Shown here: positions 18,856-27,942 of the stretch, one piece after another
Layout of the letters: every line of letters starts with the position of its first letter
Numbering within the stretch: position 1 is the stretch's first letter
Assembly (NCBI GenBank): GCA_030418545.1
Contig: QAIB01000011.1
Span: 1-64,000 of the forward strand
Reading direction: 5' to 3'
Length of the DNA: 64,000 bases
From: Xenophilus aerolatus
GTDB lineage: Bacteria > Pseudomonadota > Gammaproteobacteria > Burkholderiales > Burkholderiaceae_C
Notes under the pieces: model-generated
The model's database searches: none
What the model was told of the DNA's origin: nothing
The model's input: the letters and a program-made list of their open reading frames with translations, nothing else
Made by a program: the position numbers and the translations under genes

Positions 18856-21069
18856 TCAGAAGTCGATCGTGCCGCTCACCGCGAAGGTGCGCGGCTGGCC
18901 CATCATCAGGTAGTTCGAGCCCTGCGTGCCGCCCACCGAGGCCCAGTAGGACTTGTCGAACAGGTTGTCGACGCGGGCGCGCAGCGTCAGCGTGCGGCCG
19001 TTGCCGATGTCCATCAGATAGCGGGCGCCGACGTCGACGCGGTTCCAGGCCGGCACGACCTGGGTGTTGGTCGCATTGGCGTACTGCTTGGACGTGTGCA
19101 CCAGGCGTGCATTGACCGCCAGGCCGCGCACGCCCGGGACGTCCCATTCGGCGCCGATGTTGAGCTGCTGCTTCGGCACGCCGATGACGTCGTAGCCGTC
19201 GGTGGCGCCGCCCAGCGTGCGGCGCTGCTCCGCGTCCAGCAGCGTCAGGCCGCCGAGCACGCGCAGGCCCTTCACCGGCTCGCCGTACACCGAGAACTCC
19301 AGGCCGCGGTTGCGTTGCTCGCCGTTGGGGCCGTAGGTCTGGTTGACGACGTAGAAGTTGGGCTGTGCCGTCGAGAAGAAGGCGATGCTGCCGCCGATGT
19401 TGCCGCCGTCGTACTTGACGCCGACTTCCTTCTGCTTGGAGCGGTACGGCGCGAAGATCTCGCCACCATTGGTGACCGGGCGGTTGTTGGCGGTGGTGGG
19501 GGCGACGTTGCCCTTGACCAGCGCCTCGATGTAGCTGGCGTAGACCGACACGCTCGGCGTCACGCGGAACACCGCGCCCAGCACGGGCGTGGTGCGGCTC
19601 TTGTCGTAGCTGCTGTTGAGCGCGCCCGTGTTGTAGGCGTAGTTCTTCTGGTCGATCTTCTGGCGCCGCGCACCCACCGTGACCAGCAGCCGCTCGTCCA
19701 GGAAGCCCATGGTGTCGGCGACGGCGACGCTGGAGGTCTTGATGGTGTCGGTCAGCCGCGGGCCCGTGAGCCAGTTGCCGGTGAAGGCGCCGTTGGCCAC
19801 GGGGTAGAACGACGCGTAGGGCATGTAGATGTTGTTGCGCACGCTGCCCGAGGAGATGGCGTAGGCGTTGTCGCGGTCGTTGTCGAAGGCGGCGGCCGAC
19901 GCCACCACGCTGTGGCTCACCGGCCCGGTCGCGAACTTGGCGCGCACGCCCACTTCGCCCGTCCGCACCCGGTCTTCGCGCGTGTTGCTGAAGCGCGTGT
20001 TGCTGGTGGCACCGAAGGCGTTGGTGAGGGTGGGGTTGGACAGCACGTTGTCCTCGTCGCTGCTGCGCACCCCGCCCGCGGCCCAGGCCGTCACGTGGTC
20101 GGTGATGTCGACCTCGCCGCGCACGGTGGCGAACTTGTCGGTCTCCTTGGCGTAGGTCCAGGGCTGCGCGAAGTTCGTGCGCGCGTCGGGCACCTGCGGG
20201 ATGGGCAGGGTGGCCGACGGCGTGACGCTCGGCCGGCCCTGGGCCAGGCTGTAGTCCTGGTAGCCGATGTCGGCCGACAGGCGCACGTTGCGGCTGCGCC
20301 AGTCGAAGCCCACGCCCAGCGCGCTGAGCTTCTGGCTCTCGTCACCGATGCCGGTGCCGCCGTCGCGCCGCACGGCGTTGATGCGGATGCCGGTGCTCTG
20401 GTCCGGGCCGAAGCGCCGTGCGATGTCCGCGCTGACGTATCCCTGACCGCCGGTCTGCACGCCGAAGCCGATGCGCGTGAGCGGCTCGTTGGGCGCGCGC
20501 TTGGGCAGCAGGTTGATGGCGCCGCCGATGCCGCTGCCGAAGGGCGCCGCGCCGTTGAGGAAACTGTTGGCGCCGCGGAAGACCTCCACGCGTTCGAAGA
20601 ACTCCGACGCGATGTACTGGCGCGGCAGCATGCCGTACAGGCCGTTGTACGCCACGTCGTCGGAATACACCGGGAAGCCGCGCACCACGTAGAGCTCCTG
20701 GAAGTTGCCGAAGCCGCGGGCCTGGCGCACCGAGGGGTCGTTGAGCAGCACGTCGGCGACGCTGCGCGCCTGCTGGTCCTGGATCAGCTCGTTGGTGTAG
20801 CTGGTGCTGGAGAACGGCGATTCCATCACGTCCTGGGTGCCCAGGATGCCGACGCGGCCGCCGCGCGCCACCTGCCCGCCTGCGTAGGGCTTGGCCAGGC
20901 CCTCGGCCGAGGCGTCGGCGCTGGCTTCGACGGTCACGGTGGACAGCGTGCCGGACGGCGCCGGCGCGGTCACTTCTGCGGGCGTCTGCGCGCTGGCGGC
21001 GAGTGCCTGAAGGGCGAAGAAGACAGCCGCGGCCAAAGGGCGGCGTGCGAAAGGGGAAATCGGTGACAT
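18856..21069 (-). CDS. TonB-dependent siderophore receptor
   Basis: 737 residues from the ATG at 21069 (MSPISPFARRPLAAAVFF); longer reads start inside the operator. Signal peptide about 1-28, TonB-box-like LSTVTVEA near residue 45, plug domain with SVADVLLNDPSVRQARGFGN and VEVFRGANSFLNG, then a beta-barrel ending in Phe (AVSGTIDF). It imports a ferric siderophore across the outer membrane with TonB energy; the ligand is unknown. A Fur-like box with a 9 bp dyad lies just upstream. Confidence 0.92.
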   Translation of the reverse strand: MSPISPFARRPLAAAVFFALQALAASAQTPAEVTAPAPSGTLSTVTVEASADASAEGLAKPYAGGQVARGGRVGILGTQDVMESPFSSTSYTNELIQDQQARSVADVLLNDPSVRQARGFGNFQELYVVRGFPVYSDDVAYNGLYGMLPRQYIASEFFERVEVFRGANSFLNGAAPFGSGIGGAINLLPKRAPNEPLTRIGFGVQTGGQGYVSADIARRFGPDQSTGIRINAVRRDGGTGIGDESQKLSALGVGFDWRSRNVRLSADIGYQDYSLAQGRPSVTPSATLPIPQVPDARTNFAQPWTYAKETDKFATVRGEVDITDHVTAWAAGGVRSSDEDNVLSNPTLTNAFGATSNTRFSNTREDRVRTGEVGVRAKFATGPVSHSVVASAAAFDNDRDNAYAISSGSVRNNIYMPYASFYPVANGAFTGNWLTGPRLTDTIKTSSVAVADTMGFLDERLLVTVGARRQKIDQKNYAYNTGALNSSYDKSRTTPVLGAVFRVTPSVSVYASYIEALVKGNVAPTTANNRPVTNGGEIFAPYRSKQKEVGVKYDGGNIGGSIAFFSTAQPNFYVVNQTYGPNGEQRNRGLEFSVYGEPVKGLRVLGGLTLLDAEQRRTLGGATDGYDVIGVPKQQLNIGAEWDVPGVRGLAVNARLVHTSKQYANATNTQVVPAWNRVDVGARYLMDIGNGRTLTLRARVDNLFDKSYWASVGGTQGSNYLMMGQPRTFAVSGTIDF

Positions 21070-21080
21070 GGCGCAGCTCG

Positions 21081-21114
21081 GGTAACAATCCAAATGAGAA
21101 ACATTATTGTTACC
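21081..21114 (-). promoter_or_regulatory. Fur-like box within a 9 bp inverted repeat
   Basis: GGTAACAAT (21081-21089) and ATTGTTACC (21106-21114) form a perfect inverted repeat. Overlapping it, AATGAGAAACATTATT (21093-21108) is close to the Fur consensus AATGATAATCATTATC. It lies 12 bases before the receptor start, so it covers the start region of transcription or translation. Confidence 0.65.
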
Positions 21115-21262
21115 GCGAATGGGCGCGCGGCCCGGCACTTTCCGGTGGCAACCGACGGGCGGTCGCCGATGCGGACCGATGTGCGGCGTGCAGACAACAC
21201 GGGGGCCACGGGGCTGAGCGGTCCGGCATCCCCGCCGGAAGCCCCCGCGCGAACCGCGAACC

Positions 21263-22027
21263 TCAGCCGACCTGCCGTCCCTCGCGAAACACGCGCAGCT
21301 CCCCCGGCGCGAAGGGCGACCAGGTCTCGTTGGTGGTCAGCGGCGCGGTCACCACCACGGCCACGCGATCGTCGGGCGTGGTGTGCTGGGCGAAGTCGAT
21401 GCTCAGGTCCTCATCGGCCAGCTGCGCCAGGTCGAAGGGATGCTGGCGCTCGACGGACCACAGGTGGGTCGACGCGTGCGCCCATAGCGCCTGGCCGTTG
21501 CTCAGCATGAAGTTGAAGGTGCCGTGGCGGGCGAGTTGCGGCGCCAGCTCGCGCAGCGTGAGCGTGAGCTCCTCCACCGTCGGCACGCCGGCGTGCGACT
21601 TGGCCAGCTCCTGCATGATCCAGCAGAAGGCGTGCTCGCTGTCGGTGTTGCCTACCGGGTGGAAGTTGCCGTGCAGGCGCGGGCGGAAAGTCTTCAGGTC
21701 GCCGTTGTGCGCGAAGACCCAGTAGCGCCCCCACAGCTCGCGCACGAAGGGGTGGCAGTTCTGCAGGTTGACTTCGCCCTGCGTCGCCTTGCGGATGTGG
21801 GCGATGACGTTGCGGCTCTTGATCGGGTAGCGGCGGATCAGCTCGGCCACGGGCGACTCGCAGGCCGGCAGGTGGTCGACGAAGTGGCGCAGCCCGCGGT
21901 CCTCGAAGAAGGCGATGCCCCAGCCGTCGGCGTGGTGGTCGGTGCGGCCACCGCGCTGCGCGAAGCCCGTGAAACTGAACTGCACGTCCGTCGGCGTGTT
22001 GCAGTTCATCCCTAGCAATTGGCACAT
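21263..22027 (-). CDS. class II glutamine amidotransferase, YafJ-like
   Basis: 254 residues opening MCQLLGMNCNTPTDVQFSF; the Cys at residue 2, exposed after Met removal, is the N-terminal nucleophile. Also visible: DHHADGWGIAFFED, AHIRKATQGEVNLQNCHPF, WVFAHNGDL and GNTDSEHAFCWIM, all normal for this fold. It contains only the glutaminase half, with no synthetase domain, like E. coli YafJ. The physiological substrate of YafJ-type proteins is not settled. It stands between the siderophore receptor and an ABC binding protein without an obvious operon partner. Confidence 0.85.
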   Translation of the reverse strand: MCQLLGMNCNTPTDVQFSFTGFAQRGGRTDHHADGWGIAFFEDRGLRHFVDHLPACESPVAELIRRYPIKSRNVIAHIRKATQGEVNLQNCHPFVRELWGRYWVFAHNGDLKTFRPRLHGNFHPVGNTDSEHAFCWIMQELAKSHAGVPTVEELTLTLRELAPQLARHGTFNFMLSNGQALWAHASTHLWSVERQHPFDLAQLADEDLSIDFAQHTTPDDRVAVVVTAPLTTNETWSPFAPGELRVFREGRQVG

Positions 22028-22080
22028 GGGCCGATTAGACACGCTGCCGCGTGGCGCCGGCAGCCCGTCGCCGCCCCGCC

Positions 22081-23214
22081 TCAGCGCAGGAACTTGCCTT
22101 CCGGCGTCACCCGCACCATCTCGATGAAGCGCGAGCCGGTGTTGCCGGCGCCGGTGAAGTCCACGTCCATGCCGGCCACGCGCATGCGCATCGCCTTGAG
22201 CGTGGCGTGCAGGCGTGGCCGCGTCAGCTCTCGGCCGGTGCGCTTGAGTGCCTCGACCATCACCAGCGCGTTGACGTAACCCTCGAAGCTCAGGTAGCCC
22301 ACCGGCACCTGCGAGCGCTCGGCCAGCTGGCGGTAGTCGCGCGTCTGTGCGTCGGCATCGCTCCACGGGTACGGGACCACCTGCGAAATGGCCAGGCCGC
22401 TGGTCTGGTTGCCCACCAGCTTGGCCGTGAGGTCGCCAGGCACGATCGACATGCCGTAGAACATGGTGCTGCGCCCGCCGGCGGCGGCCGTGGCCTTCAT
22501 GACCTCGCCGCCCACGGTGCCGCCCAGGTACATGATCACGGCCTGGGCCTTGCTGTCGGCCAGCGCCTTGCCGGCGGCGGCCGCGGTCGATGCATCGCCC
22601 TTCACGGCCACCGAGGTCACGGCCTGCAGCTGGTGCGTGGCCAGCGCGGCCTCGACCAGCTTGACCACCTCGGCGCCGCCCGGGTTGTCGAGCGCAGCCA
22701 CCGCGATGCGGTTCACGCCGATGGTGATCAGGTGCTGCACCAGCGCCTGGGCCTCGCGCGCGAAGGTGGCGCGCACGAAGTACGCCGCGCCGCCCGCCTT
22801 GTCGCGCGCCGAGTCCGAGACGGCGTAGCCCGCCACCATGGGGGCGCCGCTCTGCGTCAGCAGCTTGGCCGCCGCGGCCGTGGTGGCCGAGCCCACGCAG
22901 CAGAAGAACGCGAAGGCACGGTGCTCGCCGAGCAGCCGCTCGTAGTTGGCCACCGCCTTCTCGGGCGAGAGATCGTCGTCCAGCGACACCATCTTCACCT
23001 TGCGGCCGTTCACGCCGCCCTGGGCATTCACCGCGTCGAAGGCCAGCTGGGCGCCGGCCAGAACGACCCGGATCGGCGCACCGAGGGGGCCGTTCAGGAT
23101 GCCGGTCTGGCCCAGCACGATGTCGCCGTCGCCGGCCGGCTGGGCCTGCGCCCCACCGGTCCAGGCCAGGCCCGCACCGGCCATGCCGGCGGCCAGGAAA
23201 CTTCTGCGCTGCAT
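22081..23214 (-). CDS. LivK-type ABC substrate-binding protein, orphan
   Basis: 377 residues. Signal peptide MQRRSFLAAGMAGAGLAWTG with cleavage near AQA-Q. The type I periplasmic binding fold is clear: IVLGQTGILNGPLGAPIRVV, AFDAVNAQGGVNGRKVKMVS, YERLLGEHRAFAFFCCVGSA, and a C-terminal YEGYVNALVMVEAL-like block. Such proteins feed branched-chain amino acids, amides or aromatic acids to LivHMGF-type importers, but no permease or ATPase gene is in the window. An AT-rich leader with a small dyad precedes it, and AGAGAAGG gives a good ribosome site. Confidence 0.85.
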   Translation of the reverse strand: MQRRSFLAAGMAGAGLAWTGGAQAQPAGDGDIVLGQTGILNGPLGAPIRVVLAGAQLAFDAVNAQGGVNGRKVKMVSLDDDLSPEKAVANYERLLGEHRAFAFFCCVGSATTAAAAKLLTQSGAPMVAGYAVSDSARDKAGGAAYFVRATFAREAQALVQHLITIGVNRIAVAALDNPGGAEVVKLVEAALATHQLQAVTSVAVKGDASTAAAAGKALADSKAQAVIMYLGGTVGGEVMKATAAAGGRSTMFYGMSIVPGDLTAKLVGNQTSGLAISQVVPYPWSDADAQTRDYRQLAERSQVPVGYLSFEGYVNALVMVEALKRTGRELTRPRLHATLKAMRMRVAGMDVDFTGAGNTGSRFIEMVRVTPEGKFLR

Positions 23215-23235
23215 ACCTTCTCTTTCGTATATTTA

Positions 23236-23251
23236 CAATTCATAACAATTG
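23236..23251 (-). promoter_or_regulatory. AT-rich dyad before the LivK-like gene
   Basis: CAATT at 23236-23240 and AATTG at 23247-23251 form a small dyad (CAATTCATAACAATTG) inside a markedly AT-rich leader (about 23222-23251). It is a plausible promoter or operator for the binding protein gene. Confidence 0.35.
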
Positions 23252-23283
23252 GACGCGAGAAGGCGCGGGCTTGGGCTTCGGGA

Positions 23284-24765
23284 TTACCCAGGGGTGGGCG
23301 GGGCGGCGTCGGCGGGCGTGCGCAGCTGCCAGGCGGCACACAGGGCCAGCCCGCACAGCGCCGCGAGGATCAGGAACACCTCGTTGAAGGCCGCCAGCCG
23401 GGCGGGGCTGCTGGCCACGTTGGCCAGCGAGTCGCCGTGCGCAGCCAGGCGCCATTCGAGCACCACGGCGCACAGGCTCACGCCCGCGGCGCCGCCGAGC
23501 TGGCGCAGGAAGCTGATGGCGCTGGCGCCCTGCGGGATCAGCGGCTTGGCCAGGGGCCGCATCGAGCCGAGGTTGAGCGAGGGCAGGATGAAGCCCAGCC
23601 CGATGCGCCCCACGATGGCGAAGGCCACCAGAAGCCACAGCGTGCTCCTCAGGTCCAGCAGCAGCATCAGCGCGAAGGAGGCGGCCAGCAGCGCCAGCCC
23701 GATGCTCACCAGCAGCCAGGTCGGCTGCCGGTCGGCCAGCCGGCCCACGCCGGCGATGGTGAAGGCCAGCACGATGCCGGCCGGCAGCATGATGGTGCCC
23801 ACGTGCGAGGCCGATAGGTGCAGGGCCACCTGCATGTACACCGGCAGCAGGTAGGTCGAGCCGAAGAGCGCGGTGCCGTAGATGAAGGCCACCACGCTGC
23901 CCATCGCGAATTGGCGGTAGCCGAAGAGCGCCATGTTCATGAGGGGCGCACCGCCCGCCGCGGCCATGCGGCGCTGCCAGGCGATGAAAGCCACCAGCGC
24001 CGTCGCCGCCAGCACCAGCAGCACGGCGGCCTGCAGCGGCGCGTCGCCGCGCAGCTCCACCAGGCCATTGAGCAGGCACAGCGTGCCCACGGTGGCGATC
24101 AGCATGCCGCGCCAGTCCAGCTGCTGCCCACGCGCGGCGGTCGCGCCGCCGGGCGCTGTGACGGGCACGAACTTCCACGACAGCCACAGCGACGCGAGGC
24201 AGAAGGGCACCACCATGAAGAAGATCGAGCGCCAGCCGAACAGGTCGACCAGCACGCCGCCGATGCTTGGCCCGATGGCCGGCGCCAGCACCACGCCCAT
24301 GCCGAAGATCCCGCTCGCACGTCCCTGCTCGTGGGGCTCGAAGGCACGCAGGATGATGATGGCCGGGATCGGCTGCACCACGCCCGCGGCCAGCCCTTCC
24401 GCGACGCGGGCCACCAGCACCAGCGAGAAGTGGTCGGCCAGGCCACCCAGCAGCCCGCCGGCCGGCAGCAGCACCATCGTGCTCGAGTAGGTGCGCCGAT
24501 AGCCGAAGCGCGACAGCAGCCAGGGCGTGGTGAGCATCGACACCGTCATCGCCACCATGAAGCCGGAGCTCACCCACTGCGCGCGTTCCTGGCCGAGGTG
24601 GAAGTGCTGGCTCATGCCCGGGATGGCCACGTTCACGATGGTCGAGGACATGATGGACGCCATCACGCCCACCATCACCGAGATCAGCAGCAGCCAGCGG
24701 TAGCGTTCGCCGTAGCGCTCGCGCAGGGATTGAAGGGGGGCCTGGGCGTGGTGCGGATCGGTCAT
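23284..24765 (-). CDS. DHA2-family MFS multidrug transporter
   Basis: 493 residues from the ATG at 24765 (MTDPHHAQAPLQSLRERYGE); longer reads add a low-quality leader. About 14 membrane segments. Key MFS blocks: VGVMASIMSSTIVNVAIPGM, AQWVSSGFMVAMTV, LLSRFGYRRTYSSTM and VVLAPAIGPSIGGVLVDLFG, the last being the antiporter motif C. It resembles EmrB-type exporters, but no EmrA adaptor or regulator is adjacent. The stop is 69 bp from the start of the binding protein gene. Confidence 0.85.
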   Translation of the reverse strand: MTDPHHAQAPLQSLRERYGERYRWLLLISVMVGVMASIMSSTIVNVAIPGMSQHFHLGQERAQWVSSGFMVAMTVSMLTTPWLLSRFGYRRTYSSTMVLLPAGGLLGGLADHFSLVLVARVAEGLAAGVVQPIPAIIILRAFEPHEQGRASGIFGMGVVLAPAIGPSIGGVLVDLFGWRSIFFMVVPFCLASLWLSWKFVPVTAPGGATAARGQQLDWRGMLIATVGTLCLLNGLVELRGDAPLQAAVLLVLAATALVAFIAWQRRMAAAGGAPLMNMALFGYRQFAMGSVVAFIYGTALFGSTYLLPVYMQVALHLSASHVGTIMLPAGIVLAFTIAGVGRLADRQPTWLLVSIGLALLAASFALMLLLDLRSTLWLLVAFAIVGRIGLGFILPSLNLGSMRPLAKPLIPQGASAISFLRQLGGAAGVSLCAVVLEWRLAAHGDSLANVASSPARLAAFNEVFLILAALCGLALCAAWQLRTPADAAPPTPG

Positions 24766-24919
24766 CGTGGCGGGGGCGGCGGTCCTACAAGGATATCGGG
24801 CTTCACCGCGGCGGGCTGAAGGGCGGTGCCCTCCACAATGCCCTGCACACGGCGGCGGCGCGTGGGGTCCATGCCGCCCGACCGCCTCGGACAACGTCGA
24901 CACAACATCTAGGGATTCC

Positions 24920-26311
24920 ATGAACGCCTCCTCCGAACCGACCGCCGGCACGCCTGTTGCCGCGGCGGCGCCCACGCTCGCCGAAGAACTGCACGCGCCG
25001 ACGGTCACCCGTGCCTATGTCTGCCAGTGCGGCCGTCCCATCTATCTGGGCAACAGCCAGTGCCTGGCATGCGGCACGCCGCTGGGCTACGTGATCGAGC
25101 GCCTGGGCGTGATGCCGCTCGCACCGGCGCCCGCTCCTTCGCCAGCGCCCGCGGCGGCAGACGCCCCGGCCGACGCACCCGCCGACGCACCGGTCGAAGA
25201 GACCTGGACCGTCTTCGGCGACGAGCAAGGCCCGCGCTACCGGCGCTGTGCCAACTTCACGACCGCGGCCGGTTGCAACTGGATGGTGCCGCTGCTGCCC
25301 GAGGCCGGTGGCACGGGCGACCATGCGGCCGACCTGGCCGAAGGCTTCTGCCTGGCCTGCAGCACCACGCGCACCATCCCCGACCTCTCGGTCGAGGGCA
25401 ACGACGTGCTGTGGCGCAAGCTCGAAGTGGCCAAGCGGCGCCTCGTCTCGCAGCTGCTGGCCCTGGGTCTGCCGGTGCACACGCGCTTCTCCGATCCGGT
25501 GCACGGCATGACCTTCGACTTCCTGAGCAGCGTGCCCGGGCAGCACCATGTGATGACGGGCCATCAGAACGGCGTGGTGACGCTCAATGCCGAGGAGGCC
25601 GAGGACGCGGTGCGCGAGCGCATCCGCGCCGAGATGCGCGAGCCCTATCGCACGCTGGTGGGCCACTTCCGCCACGAGATCGGCCACTTCTACTGGGACA
25701 TCCTCATCCAGGGCTCGCCCTGGCTCGAGGGCTTCCGCCAGCTCTTCGGCGACGAGACGATCGACTACGCCGGCGCGCTGCAGGCCCACTACGAGAACGG
25801 CCCGCCGCCCGACTGGGCCCTGCGCTATGTCACCAGCTACGCCAGCACCCACCCGTGGGAGGACTGGGCCGAGACCTGGGCCCACTACCTGCACATGGCC
25901 GACACGGCCGACACGGCGCTGAGCTTCGGCATCGATGCGGCGAACGTCGAACTCACCAGCGACCTCTTCGAGCCCGGCGACCTGTGGCAGCCCGATCACC
26001 CCGACGCGACGAAATTCCTGGACTTCCTCAACGGCTGGGTACGCCTGACCAATGTGCTGAACGAGCTCTCGCGCAGCATGGGCCAGCCCGACTTCTACCC
26101 CTTCGTGCTGCCGCGCGCGGCGGTGGGCAAGCTGCAGTTCATCCACCAGGTGGTCACGCAGCAGCGCGAAGGCCCGCAGGAAACGCCCCCGGCCCCCGCG
26201 GAGCCGCCCAAGGCAGATGAAGGCTCGCCCGACGCGCCGACCCCGGTCGCATCGACCGACGACGCAGCGGCACAGCCGCAGGAAGGCGCGCTGTCGCCGA
26301 TCACGGCCTGA
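24920..26311 (+). CDS. zinc-ribbon putative zinc metallopeptidase
   Basis: 463 residues from the ATG at 24920. Residues about 33-57 form a zinc ribbon (CQCG...CLACG), followed by an Ala/Pro/Asp linker. A second Cys set (CANF, CNWM, CLAC) follows, then the catalytic motif HFRHEIGHFYWD near residue 253, an HExxH zinc site, with a downstream Glu-rich EDWAETWAHYLHM block. This matches the bacterial putative zinc-binding metallopeptidase family. The C-terminal 50 residues are low-complexity Pro/Ala. There is no signal peptide. Its targets are unknown in the family. Confidence 0.82.
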   Translation: MNASSEPTAGTPVAAAAPTLAEELHAPTVTRAYVCQCGRPIYLGNSQCLACGTPLGYVIERLGVMPLAPAPAPSPAPAAADAPADAPADAPVEETWTVFGDEQGPRYRRCANFTTAAGCNWMVPLLPEAGGTGDHAADLAEGFCLACSTTRTIPDLSVEGNDVLWRKLEVAKRRLVSQLLALGLPVHTRFSDPVHGMTFDFLSSVPGQHHVMTGHQNGVVTLNAEEAEDAVRERIRAEMREPYRTLVGHFRHEIGHFYWDILIQGSPWLEGFRQLFGDETIDYAGALQAHYENGPPPDWALRYVTSYASTHPWEDWAETWAHYLHMADTADTALSFGIDAANVELTSDLFEPGDLWQPDHPDATKFLDFLNGWVRLTNVLNELSRSMGQPDFYPFVLPRAAVGKLQFIHQVVTQQREGPQETPPAPAEPPKADEGSPDAPTPVASTDDAAAQPQEGALSPITA

Positions 26312-26329
26312 GCCCCGGCGGCGCGCGCT

Positions 26330-27592
26330 TCAGCCGGGCGTGAACTCGGCCAGGCGCCGGGGCACCGGTGTGTTGCGCAGCGTGGCGTACACCGGCAACC
26401 CGCCCTGGTAGGCGGGGTAGTCCTCGCCCTCGATCAGCGGGCGCAGGTAGCGCCTGGCCGCCTCGGTGATGCCGTAACCGTCCTCGGTGATGAAGTCGCG
26501 CGGCATCTTGCGTTCGGTGTTCGCCACCTGCGCCAGCGGCGCGGTGCCGATGCGCCAGGCATAGGGTGCGTCGGCAGTGCGTTCGATGGTGGGCATCACC
26601 GCGTTCTCGCCGTCCAGCGCCAGTTCGACGGCGCGCCGGCCCACGGCGTAGGCCTGCTCGACGTCGGTGCGCGAAGCGATGTGCCGCGCCGCGCGCTGCA
26701 GGTAGTCGGCCACGGCCCAGTGGAACTTGTGGCCCAGCGCCTCCTTCACCATCTGCGCCACCACCGGTGCGGCGCCGCCGAGCTGTGCGTGGCCGAAGGC
26801 ATCGCGCACGCCCTGCTCGGCCAGGAAGCTGCCGTCGGGATGGTGGCAGCCTTCGGAGACCACCACCGTGCAGTAGCCATGCGCCTTCACCAGCGCATCG
26901 ACGCGCGCGAGGAAGCGTTCGCGGTCGAAGTCGATCTCCGGGAACAGCAGCACGACGGGGATGCCGTGGTCGGCCACGAGGCCGCCCGCGGCCGCGATCC
27001 AGCCCGCATGCCGGCCCATCACCTCGAGCACGAAGACCTTGGTCGAGGTAGCGGCCATCGAACGCACGTCGAACGAAGCCTCCAGCGTCGACACCGCGAT
27101 GTACTTGGCCACCGAGCCGAAGCCCGGGCAGCAGTCCGTCAGCGGCAGGTCGTTGTCGATGGTCTTGGGCACGTGGATGGCCGAGAGCGGGTAGCCCATC
27201 GACTCGGACAGCTGGCTGATCTTGAAGCAGGTGTCGGCCGAGTCGCCGCCGCCGTTGTAGAAGAAGTAGCCGATGCCGTGCGCGCGGAACACCTCGATCA
27301 GGCGCTCGTACTCGCGCCGGTTCTTCTCCAGCGACTTGAGCTTGTAGCGGCAGGAGCCGAAGGCGCCCGCGGGCGTGAAGCGCAGCGCGGCGATCGCCTC
27401 GGCCGGCTCGGCGGCGGTGTCGATCAGGTCCTCGGTCAGCGCGCCCAGGATGCCGTTGCGTCCCGCGTACACGGTGCCGATGCGCCCCGGGTGGCGCCGC
27501 GCCGTCTCGATCACGCCGCAGGCCGACGCGTTGATGACGGAGGTCACGCCGCCGGACTGGGCATAGAAGGCATTGGTCTTGGAAGCGGTCAT
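26330..27592 (-). CDS. pfp: 6-phosphofructokinase, pyrophosphate type
   Basis: 420 residues opening MTASKTNAFYAQSGGVTSVI. Phosphofructokinase fold with YNGGGDSADTC, VPKTIDNDLPLTD and VLEVMGRHAGWIA. The Asp in GGGDS and the Lys in PKTIDND are the residues that separate pyrophosphate-using enzymes from ATP enzymes (GGDGS, PGTIDND), so PPi is the likely phosphoryl donor. It would work reversibly between fructose 6-phosphate and the bisphosphate. The gene overlaps the CWC gene upstream by four bases and converges with the metallopeptidase gene at an 18 bp gap. Confidence 0.88.
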   Translation of the reverse strand: MTASKTNAFYAQSGGVTSVINASACGVIETARRHPGRIGTVYAGRNGILGALTEDLIDTAAEPAEAIAALRFTPAGAFGSCRYKLKSLEKNRREYERLIEVFRAHGIGYFFYNGGGDSADTCFKISQLSESMGYPLSAIHVPKTIDNDLPLTDCCPGFGSVAKYIAVSTLEASFDVRSMAATSTKVFVLEVMGRHAGWIAAAGGLVADHGIPVVLLFPEIDFDRERFLARVDALVKAHGYCTVVVSEGCHHPDGSFLAEQGVRDAFGHAQLGGAAPVVAQMVKEALGHKFHWAVADYLQRAARHIASRTDVEQAYAVGRRAVELALDGENAVMPTIERTADAPYAWRIGTAPLAQVANTERKMPRDFITEDGYGITEAARRYLRPLIEGEDYPAYQGGLPVYATLRNTPVPRRLAEFTPG

Positions 27593-27843
27593 GGCAGGGC
27601 GGGGGTGGAAGCGGCCGGCGCCGCGGCGGCAGCGCAGCGGGCGCAGATGCAGGCGCGCCCGCGCGCGGCGGCGGGCACCGCGTCGCGCAGCGTGGGCGGG
27701 AACTCGGCCGTCATGCACCAGCAGGGCGGCTGCGGCTGGCCTGTTTCGCGTGCCAGCTCTTCGGCGCATCCGTTGACTTGGCCGCACAGCGGGCAGCGTG
27801 TGGGGTCGACGGCGGAAGCGGCGGCACGAAGCGGGGCGGGCAT
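27589..27843 (-). CDS. cysteine-rich CWC family protein
   Basis: 84 residues from the ATG at 27843; an earlier in-frame ATG at 27900 lies inside a dispersed repeat and is less likely. Cys pairs occur in CPLCGQVNGCAEE, PPCWCM and RACICARC, the pattern of the small cysteine-rich CWC family, probably metal binding. The TGA overlaps the phosphofructokinase ATG (ATGA). The function of the family is not known to me. Confidence 0.75.
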   Translation of the reverse strand: MPAPLRAAASAVDPTRCPLCGQVNGCAEELARETGQPQPPCWCMTAEFPPTLRDAVPAAARGRACICARCAAAAAPAASTPALP

Positions 27844-27871
27844 GGTGCCATTCTGCGGCCCGCCGGCTTTC

Positions 27872-27928
27872 AAGCCAAATCGGGCTGCGGCGCCCGCCAC
27901 ACGGGTGCAAGCAGCTATGAAATCAGGA
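27872..27928 (-). repeat. 55-60 bp dispersed repeat, intergenic copy
   Basis: On the minus strand it reads ATTTCATAGCTGCTTGCACC and ends CGCAGCCCGATTTGGCTTG, with a CCCGTGTGGCGGG hairpin inside. It lies between the enoyl-CoA hydratase stop and the CWC gene. Confidence 0.7.
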
Positions 27929-27942
27929 GCAGATGCTGTGGC

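Noticed and set aside
17704-21066. 1120-codon open frame opposite the siderophore receptor
   Set aside because: Antisense shadow with Arg/His/Val-rich low-complexity sequence; the receptor frame has signal peptide, plug and barrel.
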